Part shown: piece after piece, positions 1 through 5,065 of the stretch
Layout of the letters: every line of letters begins with the position of its first letter
Position numbering within the stretch: position 1 is the stretch's first letter
Assembly (NCBI GenBank): GCA_963696075.1
Contig: CAVOJD010000005.1
Span: 1-7,923, forward strand
Length of the DNA stretch: 7,923 nucleotides
Source: CAJQQK01 sp963696075
GTDB taxonomy: Bacteria > Pseudomonadota > Alphaproteobacteria > Rhizobiales > Hyphomicrobiaceae
Direction of reading: 5' to 3'
Position numbers and translations under genes: made by a program
The notes under the pieces: model-generated
What the model saw: the letters and a program-made list of their open reading frames with translations, nothing else
What the model was told of the DNA's origin: nothing
Databases searched by the model: none

Positions 1-123
1 GTTGATCATCGCGTCGGTCACTCCTCTCGGCGGTGTTGCACTTGCTCAGGTCCGCTTATAGGTGCGGACAATTGTTGGTGCGATGCGAAATGAGAAGGTT
101 GCCGATGACGGCTGTGGGTCAAA

Positions 124-173
124 CTCGGCTGTTTGCCGAGACGAATTTCCGACCGCTTGGCCCCAACAAGCGG
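124..173. repeat. Two adjacent hairpins
   Basis: Two perfect inverted repeats lie 12 bases apart. The first is CTCGGC (124-129), a 5-base loop, then GCCGAG (135-140). The second is CCGCTTG (153-159), a 7-base loop, then CAAGCGG (167-173). There is no T-run after either, so a standard intrinsic terminator is not supported. They could be part of a structured RNA, a mobile-element end, or chance in GC-rich DNA. Confidence 0.4.
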
Positions 174-304
174 AAAGTCTGGGACGGCGATGGCCTCACA
201 GCACCTCTCAGCCTACTCCTTCCGCGCTCTTCTGAGGTGCACACCGTAATGCTCGCTCAACCAACCATGATCACCTCCACCTCGTACGATGGACAGGCCC
301 GCAG

Positions 305-389
305 ACACCGGATAGCAATGTCGTTCCGTTGATCGGACGGTTAGATCACTTGGGTGTCCGGTGTGAAGGGGGGATCGGCGATCCGGTGT
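305..389. repeat. TCCGGTGT repeat cluster 1
   Basis: Three copies of the octamer TCCGGTGT lie within 85 bases: 305-312 on the minus strand (as ACACCGGA), and 357-364 and 382-389 on the plus strand. The same octamer recurs at 2065-2129 and 3018-3269 and, as far as I could find, nowhere else in the window. All copies are intergenic. Leftover ends of a mobile element or sites for a DNA-binding protein are both possible. Confidence 0.5.
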
Positions 390-509
390 CGCTGGCGGGC
401 TCAGCATCGCATTCAGGACAACGAATCAGTTCAGGGTTGACGTAATTGCCGGGCATGCTGCCGTTGTTTAGAGGACAGCGTGGGGACCGAGGGATAAGGA
501 AGCAATCCG

Positions 510-821
510 ATGAAGATCATAGGGCCGATGCTTGTCGCCGCCGTTATGCTTGCGCTAACAGGCGTCCATCCGAGTGCGTCAGCAAGTGACAAGAAATCCG
601 CCAACGGCAAACCGCTTCGCGTAACGGTTCACCCAACACAAAGGCGAACAAAAAACCAGCCTGGTGGCTACTCTTACAGCAGGACCGACAGCATTGGCGC
701 CGAATACACTCGTCGCTTCATCGACCCGCCACGACAGTCTCCCAGTGGACCGTTCGACAGGGACTTCTTTTTCGAGACGCCCGACTCGCCGCGCGGTGGT
801 CAAAGTCCCTACATGCATTGA
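510..821 (+). CDS. Small predicted exported protein, hypothetical
   Basis: This is a 103-residue protein of unknown function. Residues 1-25 look like a classical Sec signal peptide: Lys at position 2, a hydrophobic core (PMLVAAVMLALTGV), then an Ala-x-Ala-type cleavage site (SASA, before SDKK). The mature part would be about 78 residues, basic at first, then rich in Pro, Gly, Ser and aromatic residues (DPPRQSPSGPFDRDFFFE) and ending in SPYMH. Small exported proteins of this look are often annotated as hypothetical in Bradyrhizobium; that resemblance is from memory, not from a search. The ATG at 510 is preceded by an AAGGA-type ribosome binding site about 8 bases upstream. A TTGACG hexamer at 437-442 could be a -35 box, but I see no well-spaced -10. 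It stands alone, with no operon partner I trust. Periplasmic or secreted location is inferred from the signal peptide. Confidence 0.72.
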   Translation: MKIIGPMLVAAVMLALTGVHPSASASDKKSANGKPLRVTVHPTQRRTKNQPGGYSYSRTDSIGAEYTRRFIDPPRQSPSGPFDRDFFFETPDSPRGGQSPYMH

Positions 822-1066
822 ACCTGATCGAGCGTGTCGTGTCCGTCGCTCACGCGAACTATCGAGGTCTGTCGCCTCTGGATGAGCGGTTCGCTATCGG
901 CCAGGCTACGATGGAAGAGTTCTCGCTCTCGGTCAAACGTCAAGGCATGAAGTCGGACACCTGGTTTTCGCGGAAAATTCGCCTATTAACCAATTTTGTT
1001 CATTTCAATGAACGCCTGTCCAGGGCAGAGACCGTGCCGACTTCCTGGCACGGTAATTGGCAGTAA
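818..1066 (+). CDS. Doubtful 82-residue hypothetical ORF
   Basis: An open frame starts at a TTG (818) that overlaps the TGA stop of the preceding exported-protein gene. The product would be about 82 residues, mixed charged and hydrophobic, with no signal peptide, membrane segment or motif I recognise. In favour: the overlap would allow translational coupling, and roughly the first 50 codons favour G or C at the third position, like the neighbouring genes. Against: a rare start codon, no clear ribosome binding site, no family resemblance, and an AT-richer tail. It may equally be non-coding DNA. Confidence 0.2.
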   Translation: MNLIERVVSVAHANYRGLSPLDERFAIGQATMEEFSLSVKRQGMKSDTWFSRKIRLLTNFVHFNERLSRAETVPTSWHGNWQ

Positions 1067-1101
1067 AAACCTGTCTCGCCGAGTCATATGACCTTGGTCT
1101 A

Positions 1102-1146
1102 GTGACAATCACGAGCGACCCAAAAAACAGCTATATTCGCTGTCAC
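1102..1146. promoter_or_regulatory. Candidate recombinase crossover site
   Basis: Two nested inverted repeats lie about 75-120 bases upstream of the serine recombinase start. The outer pair is GTGACA (1102-1107) with TGTCAC (1141-1146). The inner pair is ACAGC (1127-1131) and GCTGT (1139-1143) around the AT-rich core TATATTC. Serine resolvases of the Tn3 group act at res sites just upstream of their own gene, whose subsites are short dyads with an AT-rich centre, so the position fits. The repeats are short, the three-subsite structure was not resolved, and this is a guess from location and symmetry. Confidence 0.3.
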
Positions 1147-1219
1147 ACGACGTTGTTCAGCTTTTGGAAATGCCTTTGTCGTAGACTCTTAGAAGTCAAT
1201 GACAAAATGGAGTTCCAAC

Positions 1220-1822
1220 ATGCTGATCGGGTATGCTCGCGTCTCTACAACGGAACAAGATGCGGGCTTTGACGCACAGAAGCGTGAGCTTGCTACGGCG
1301 GGTTGCGAAGAGTTCTTCTGCGAGAAGGTCTCATCCGTCGCCGAGCGGCAGCAGCTCAAGGAATGCCTGCGCTTCATCCGCAAGGGCGACACTCTTGTCG
1401 TGACGAAGCTCGATCGCCTCGCCCGATCCATGCGCGATCTGATCGAGATCGTTGACCAGGTGAAGGAGAAGGGCGCGGAGCTGCGTATCCTCGCGATGAA
1501 CCTCGATACGTCCAACGCGACCGGCGAGTTGATGCTGAACGTGCTCGGCTCGGTCGCTCAGTTCGAGCGGTCGATGATGCTGGAGCGCCAGCGGGAAGGC
1601 ATCGCCAAGGCCAAGGCTGAAGGCAAGTTCAAGGGTAGAGCGCCAACGGCGCAACGCAAGTCTGATGACGTGATCCGGATGTGGTCGGCGGGGACAAAGC
1701 CGCCCGAGATCGTCGACGCGCTCGGGATCAGTCTGTCGAGTGTTTATCGCATCATCCGTAGTGAGCAGGAGAGACGCGTAGACGCGCTCGAAGGCGACAA
1801 GCACGACGTGATGGCAGCATAG
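1220..1822 (+). CDS. Serine recombinase (resolvase/invertase family)
   Basis: This is a complete 200-residue small serine recombinase, a site-specific DNA enzyme that cuts and rejoins two sites through a phosphoserine link, as in transposon resolvases and DNA invertases. The N-terminal catalytic domain opens with MLIGYARVST, placing the nucleophile at Ser9 with Arg7 beside it. Arg43 and the KLDRLARS motif (Arg66, Arg69) match the other active-site arginines of the family. The long E helix spans roughly residues 110-137. A GR-rich hinge (KFKGRAPT) leads to a C-terminal helix-turn-helix at about 160-183. The ATG at 1220 is chosen over the upstream start at 1199 because the family begins at MLIGYARVS and GGAG sits 7 bases before it. 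The frame is intact and all catalytic residues are present, so it is probably active. No transposase is present, so it could be a remnant of a Tn3-like element or a stand-alone island recombinase. A candidate site lies at 1102-1146. Confidence 0.95.
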   Translation: MLIGYARVSTTEQDAGFDAQKRELATAGCEEFFCEKVSSVAERQQLKECLRFIRKGDTLVVTKLDRLARSMRDLIEIVDQVKEKGAELRILAMNLDTSNATGELMLNVLGSVAQFERSMMLERQREGIAKAKAEGKFKGRAPTAQRKSDDVIRMWSAGTKPPEIVDALGISLSSVYRIIRSEQERRVDALEGDKHDVMAA

Positions 1823-2165
1823 CTTCCGCAGATCAGTGTCCTTCGAGCCCGATGTGCGACTAGCAGATTAGCTGCAGTGTGGCGGCCGCTCGTCCAGGGC
1901 AGGATTGAAAAGGCTGGGACCCAAAGGGGGCGCCGGTTCGGGGCGCCTGTGCGCTGCACCCAGTGGCTCTAGATTAACAACAACACCGTACGAAAAATCC
2001 CAACGTCACGCCCACCATTCCACAATCGACGACGGCGTTCGCTTTTGATCGGGCGGTATGTCGGTCCGGTGTGCGCGTCGCTCGCAATTGGCAACCAAAT
2101 TTCTGGTCGATATGTCATCGGTCCGGTGTCGCCGTTGTCCCCGTTTTGCGGACGTTGGTTGATCT
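1823..2165. other. Gene-poor spacer with repeats
   Basis: There is no supportable gene between the recombinase and the convergent dehydrogenase pseudogene. A GGCGCC pair (1929-1934 and 1942-1947, 7-base loop) can form a short GC-rich stem but has no following T-run, so I do not call it a terminator. The right part carries two TCCGGTGT copies (2065-2129). Overlapping open frames on both strands here look non-coding. Confidence 0.5.
2055..2129 (+). repeat. TCCGGTGT repeat cluster 2 (imperfect tandem)
   Basis: Two plus-strand copies of the octamer, at 2065-2072 and 2122-2129, sit in a longer shared context. The first is preceded by TATGTCGG and the second by TATGTCATCGG, so TATGTC-(n)-GGTCCGGTGT is repeated with a 57-base period. 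Repeats of this kind at one end of a sequence are typical of some transposon ends, for example the multiple terminal repeats of the IS21 family, but I cannot assign it to any element. Confidence 0.45.
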
Positions 2166-2961
2166 TCAATTGTACTGCTTGCACAGTTCGTGGAGCCGGC
2201 GGATCGCATCCCGGTCCTTGGCAAACTCGCACGGCACCTCGGAACCATACGCGAAGAACCGCCCAGTCACATTGGCCCCCAATTCACCCAGCGCGAGCAT
2301 CACTGGCGTCTTTGCAGACTCGACTGGCGACGCGGCGCCGCCGAAACCAAGGCTTCGGCTCAGCACAGATGACGGGTTGCCGGGATGGCAAGCGTTCACG
2401 GACTATGCCAGCTTCGGCAAGTTCCTCTGCTTGCATGACGGTGAGCATGCGGTTGGCCTGCTTCGATTGGCGATACGCGGTTTGGTTGTCGAAGCGGCGG
2501 TGTTTGAATTCGAGGTCTTCGAGGTCGAGGTCACCGGCATAGTGGCTGGCGACATTGACGACGCGCGCCGGTGCCGACTTCTTGAGATGCGGCGCGAAAG
2601 CATCCGTCACCCACAGATAGCCCAGGACGTTTGTCGCAAGGGTGAGTTCGATACCTTCTGGCGTTGTCTCTCTGCTGCGCGGTGCAATGCCGGCATTGTT
2701 GACGAGAACGTGGAGCGGGCCTTGCCAATCGTCGGCCGCGGCCTGAACGGAATAACGTCGCGATACGTCAGCGAGGACAAAGCGCACGTTGTCGTTGCCG
2801 GTAGCGCGTCGGATTTCGTCGGCGGTCTGCTCAGCCCGATCGTGGTCACGAGCCAACAGTACGACCTCGTAGCCTGGCGTTGCAGCCAACTCTTTGGCGA
2901 TGGCATTGCCGATCACGCCCGTGCCCCCGGAGATCAAGGCGACTGTTCTGTCGGCGCTCAT
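2166..2961 (-). pseudogene. Short-chain dehydrogenase/reductase, frameshifted
   Basis: This encodes an NAD(P)-dependent oxidoreductase of the classical SDR superfamily, most like the retinol-dehydrogenase-type branch; its substrate cannot be told. Numbered from the ATG at 2961, the Rossmann glycine motif is SGGTGVIG (11-18), followed by NNAG (88-91), Asn111, Ser139 and the YxxxK pair Tyr163/Lys167, all intact. After AEAGI (residue 186) the frame runs into unrelated residues, while the expected continuation VNACHPG...LHELCKQYN lies in another frame, ending at 2166. Between ATA (2404-2406) and GTGAAC (2394-2399) there are four bases where three are expected, so one extra base at 2400-2403 breaks the gene. 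Repaired length is about 264 residues, normal for the family. The start is supported by AGGAG 7-8 bases upstream and by family alignment; the upstream start at 3021 is rejected. The truncated product would keep the catalytic residues but lose the C-terminal fold. A sequencing error at this point is the alternative. Confidence 0.92.
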
Positions 2962-3011
2962 GGAAGCTCCTGTCCGTCGAGTTGAGGAGAACGCTCGTAG
3001 CGCGATGGAGG

Positions 3012-3053
3012 ATCGTAACACCGGACGGAGCGCTCAACTAACGTCCGGTCAGT
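3012..3053 (-). promoter_or_regulatory. Candidate promoter and repressor operator for the dehydrogenase
   Basis: Read on the minus strand, TTAGTT (3041-3036) and TACGAT (3017-3012) are separated by 18 bases, a plausible though weak -35/-10 pair about 50 bases before the start codon. Two overlapping dyads cover it: ACCGGACG (3020-3027) with CGTCCGGT (3042-3049), perfect with a 14-base spacer, and ACTAAC (3037-3042) with GTCAGT (3048-3053), 5 of 6 matches. SDR genes are often controlled by TetR-family repressors that bind dyads overlapping the -35 box. No such regulator gene is in the window, so this is inference. Confidence 0.35.
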
Positions 3054-3269
3054 CACCGACCCGACAGAGCGGGCTCGTGTCGATCGGATGGCCTTGCTTT
3101 GGACGATTGGTAGGTGTGGGTCCGGTGTTGGATGAAATGGCTGTTAGGGCGGCTATTGATGAGACGGGCTCAGCCGCCAGAGCATACTTCCACGCCGATC
3201 GCGTGCTCAAACCATCCCGATGCCCCGTGCTCAGACTTTGAATGATATCATTGTGGCGCGATCCGGTGT
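3018..3269. repeat. TCCGGTGT repeat cluster 3
   Basis: Three copies of the octamer occur: 3018-3025 on the minus strand, and 3121-3128 and 3262-3269 on the plus strand. The first overlaps the proposed dehydrogenase promoter. The second is followed by TGGATGAAATGGC and a stretch containing GGGCTCAGC. The same nonamer follows the 382-389 copy in cluster 1, so the similarity extends a little beyond the octamer. Confidence 0.45.
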
Positions 3270-3416
3270 TGTTCAGGAGTAGCCGCTGCATAGGGGCGTT
3301 ATCGTCGGGCGAGCCGATGCGCAGACACTTCCGTTATTGGGGGCACAGCTGAAATATCGCTCAGCGGTCCGCCTATGGTGAGTCTGACGCGGAGGCGACG
3401 AACGCGGATGCAAAAA

Positions 3417-3427
3417 ATGTTACAAAA
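3417..3427 (+). repeat. ATGTTACAAAA element, left copy
   Basis: This 11-base sequence is repeated exactly at 3718-3728, 301 bases downstream, so the two copies bracket the small membrane protein gene. Its left copy lies about 90 bases before that gene's ATG, where a regulator site would be expected. Confidence 0.45.
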
Positions 3428-3516
3428 CGTAGTAGCTCGTCTCGCCGTTTGCGGGTGTTAGGATCGCTTTCAGATTGGCAAGGCAGTCAGCTCGACAAGT
3501 TATCCTGAGGTGCATT

Positions 3517-3699
3517 ATGCGGGCAGCGTTGTTTGAGATACTCATCTTTGTGCTGATATGGCATGTTCTAGCACTTACTGTTGCGTTTATTCTCATAAAA
3601 ATTTTGGGCTGGCCTATGTTCCCGGCAATAATACTCACGCTCGTCGCTGTGCTGATCTGCGAGCGTCTGTTCCGACTCTGCTTCAAGACCAGAAAATAG
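3517..3699 (+). CDS. Small two-helix membrane protein
   Basis: This is a 60-residue protein of unknown function. From the ATG at 3517 it reads MRAALFEILIF and forms two hydrophobic stretches, roughly residues 4-28 and 32-48, joined by a short turn around GWPMFP. It ends in a basic, Arg- and Lys-containing tail (ERLFRLCFKTRK), which the positive-inside rule would place in the cytoplasm. I chose this ATG because GAGG lies 6 bases upstream; the frame can be extended to a TTG at 3475, which would add 14 residues but has no good ribosome binding site. It lies in AT-richer DNA with the methyltransferase gene 260 bases downstream, and TGTTAC-type dyads flank both. No family is recognised. It could act as a small membrane-anchored partner, or be a chance hydrophobic ORF; the good start site favours a real gene. 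Confidence 0.55.
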   Translation: MRAALFEILIFVLIWHVLALTVAFILIKILGWPMFPAIILTLVAVLICERLFRLCFKTRK

Positions 3700-3717
3700 A
3701 ACTGCTGAACACCTCCC

Positions 3718-3746
3718 ATGTTACAAAATATGGTATCTTGTAACAT
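3718..3746. promoter_or_regulatory. TGTTAC palindrome 1
   Basis: This is a perfect inverted repeat, ATGTTACAA (3718-3726), an 11-base spacer, then TTGTAACAT (3738-3746), directly followed by TT. It starts 18 bases after the stop of the small membrane protein. Its long spacer and AT-rich 9-base arms fit an operator for a dimeric DNA-binding protein. It could alternatively form a weak hairpin that ends the upstream transcript. The GTTACA core resembles OmpR-type half-sites, although those are usually direct repeats. Confidence 0.5.
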
Positions 3747-3816
3747 TTCGCGCATTCATCAGATTGCTGCAACAAGCAATCTCAAAGGGTTAGCAAGTAG
3801 GCACTCTGTCGAATTC

Positions 3817-3845
3817 TGTTACGGTTCTCTTGCGAATTGTAACAT
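3817..3845. promoter_or_regulatory. TGTTAC palindrome 2, upstream of the methyltransferase
   Basis: This is a second dyad: TGTTAC (3817-3822) and TTGTAACAT (3837-3845), with GTAACA (3839-3844) as the exact complement. Start-to-start distance between half-sites is 22 bases, against 21 in palindrome 1, so they are close to the same architecture. It lies 114 bases before the methyltransferase ATG. Together with the copies at 3417 and 3718 it suggests one regulator acting on both genes of the AT-rich block. Confidence 0.45.
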
Positions 3846-3958
3846 CCTGCATTTTCGTGCTCCGGCAGCTCTTGGCCCGAATCAGAAGTATCCCAATCTG
3901 CGCCACCAACGGTCGGTGATGCTTGTTCAAGTCGTAGTTGTCGGTAAGGTCTATATCT

Positions 3959-4690
3959 ATGAACAACGAACCTGATGCCGACATCTATGATCCAAAATTC
4001 GTGAAGGAAGTGTTCGATCGATGTAGCACCGGTTACCGATACTGGAGTCAGATCGCGTCATTTGGTTTTGTGTTTTTGTGGCGCCGACAATGCATCGACC
4101 ACCTTCCCAATACATGCTTCCGTGGGGCAGTCGGCTTTGACTTAATGGCTGGTACTGGGGAGGCGTGGCCCTACCTTCTGCGCCGGAAGCCTGCGATCGC
4201 CGCAATCACTGCCATCGACATCTCATCAGAAATGAATCGACGTGCAGTTGATCGTTTGCATAGAACACGTGTGGACAAGATCAAGCTCATTGAAGCTGAT
4301 GTCCTTAGCTGCGCATTGCCACCGGAGTCGGCAGATTTTGTTATTTCGACATTTGGTTTGAAGACATTCAACAAGTCGCAACAAATGAAGTTTGCTGCGA
4401 CTCTGGCTCGCACGTTGAAGAGCGGTGGAACATTCTCATTGATTGAAGCTTCTGATCCCGAGGGATGGGTGTTTCATGGACTGTACCGATTTTACTTGGG
4501 ACGCGTTTTGCCACTTGTTGAAAGAACTGTGCTGCGGGGTGCCCAAGACTTCAGCATGATTGGAACGTACACACGGAATTTTGGTAGCTGCAAATTTGTT
4601 GCCGATTGTCTTGCGTCTGAGGGGTTGGAAGTTGAGTTCAAATCCTATTTCTTCGGCTGCGCGACCGGTGTGATTGGCCGGAAACTTTAG
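3959..4690 (+). CDS. Class I SAM-dependent methyltransferase (UbiE-like)
   Basis: This is a complete 243-residue enzyme of the class I (Rossmann-fold) methyltransferase superfamily, transferring a methyl group from S-adenosylmethionine to an unidentified acceptor. Motif I is GFDLMAGTG (about residues 59-67), the SAM-binding loop. Asp87 in AIDIS is the likely ribose-binding acidic residue, and ADVLS (113-117) forms the adenine-contact region. SADFVISTFGLKTF (124-137) is motif IV-like, and LKSGGTFSLIEAS (153-165) is the usual post-I element. The overall plan resembles the UbiE/COQ5 quinone methyltransferases, but the N-terminus and the aromatic C-terminus (FKSYFFGCATGVIG) differ, so a small lipophilic substrate is only a guess. 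The ATG at 3959 has AAGG 9 bases upstream; the TTG at 3938 is less likely. It lies in DNA that is AT-richer than the recombinase and dehydrogenase, suggesting separate acquisition. It is probably not in an operon with anything downstream. Confidence 0.93.
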   Translation: MNNEPDADIYDPKFVKEVFDRCSTGYRYWSQIASFGFVFLWRRQCIDHLPNTCFRGAVGFDLMAGTGEAWPYLLRRKPAIAAITAIDISSEMNRRAVDRLHRTRVDKIKLIEADVLSCALPPESADFVISTFGLKTFNKSQQMKFAATLARTLKSGGTFSLIEASDPEGWVFHGLYRFYLGRVLPLVERTVLRGAQDFSMIGTYTRNFGSCKFVADCLASEGLEVEFKSYFFGCATGVIGRKL

Positions 4691-5065
4691 TAGAGACACG
4701 TTCAGCTCGAGTGTTCTTCACGACCGCTATTGGCCCTAGGCGGTAAGGCTCAAGCTGAGAATAGCGCGTCGGCTTTCGACGCAAGTTCAGCCGAAGGGCC
4801 AGCACTCGCGGCCCTATGAAAACCGTTCTTCTTCATCCATCCCACCTTCCCATCATGAAACGATGACGCACTGCCATGCTGGCGGGTGAGGAGTTGAGGG
4901 TGGTGAACAGTGTCGTTCTGGACACTACGAGCCCTAGTGCCTCCGAGATATGGATGCGCGCCCAGCGCCTTCTGCCATTCTCATGCTTCCCAGTATGGCG
5001 TTGGCTGGGATGCAGGGATTGTGTCTGTGAGAGGACCGATGACCAGTCTAATCGCGCCAACCGGC
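4691..5065. other. Gene-free spacer between convergent genes
   Basis: This stretch separates the methyltransferase from the end of the minus-strand regulator pseudogene. I see no coding region, apart from the probable lost last codons of the regulator at 5048-5065. A hairpin GCGTCG (4766-4771), loop GCTTT, CGACGC (4777-4782) is present but has no T-run on either side. A dyad AGTGTC (4909-4914), 6-base spacer, GACACT (4921-4926) resembles an operator but has no gene next to it to control. Confidence 0.45.

Larger units (their letters stand above)
1..509. other. Gene-free left flank
   Basis: I see no credible gene here. The open frames present (for example 33-332 + and 213-407 -) have unnatural composition and lack a convincing ribosome binding site or domain. 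The stretch does hold two adjacent hairpins (124-173), a weaker hairpin at 50-69 (GTCCGC, 8-base loop, GCGGAC), and three copies of an 8-base motif (305-389). It may be the remnant of mobile DNA, but no transposase fragment could be read. Confidence 0.5.
2962..3516. other. Intergenic region between dehydrogenase and membrane protein
   Basis: No gene is supported in these 555 bases. The left end holds the dehydrogenase promoter and operator candidates and the third TCCGGTGT cluster. The right end holds one ATGTTACAAAA element (3417-3427). From about 3400 onward the base composition becomes AT-richer, marking an apparent junction. The open frames here, such as 3049-3291 on the minus strand, lack any recognisable domain. 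Confidence 0.5.

Noticed and set aside
1046..1064. A sigma-54-like promoter (TGGCAC-N5-TTGG)
   Set aside because: The -12 element needs TTGC; the invariant GC is replaced by GG, so it does not meet the consensus.
1331..1804. A 157-codon open frame on the minus strand
   Set aside because: It is antisense to the recombinase, whose catalytic motifs are complete, and shows no recognisable motif.
1929..1947. GGCGCC stem-loop as a terminator of the recombinase gene
   Set aside because: It is only 6 base pairs, has no T-run, and lies more than 100 bases after the stop.
2071..2985. A 304-codon open frame on the plus strand
   Set aside because: It lies antisense to the clearly recognisable SDR gene and has no domain of its own; it is a shadow of GC-rich coding DNA.
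3420..3755. A 111-codon minus-strand frame opposite the membrane protein
   Set aside because: It has no recognisable motif, overlaps the control dyads, and lacks the good start site that the plus-strand gene has.
3718..3975. An 85-codon plus-strand frame before the methyltransferase
   Set aside because: It begins inside the TGTTAC palindrome, runs through the second dyad and has no ribosome binding site or natural composition.
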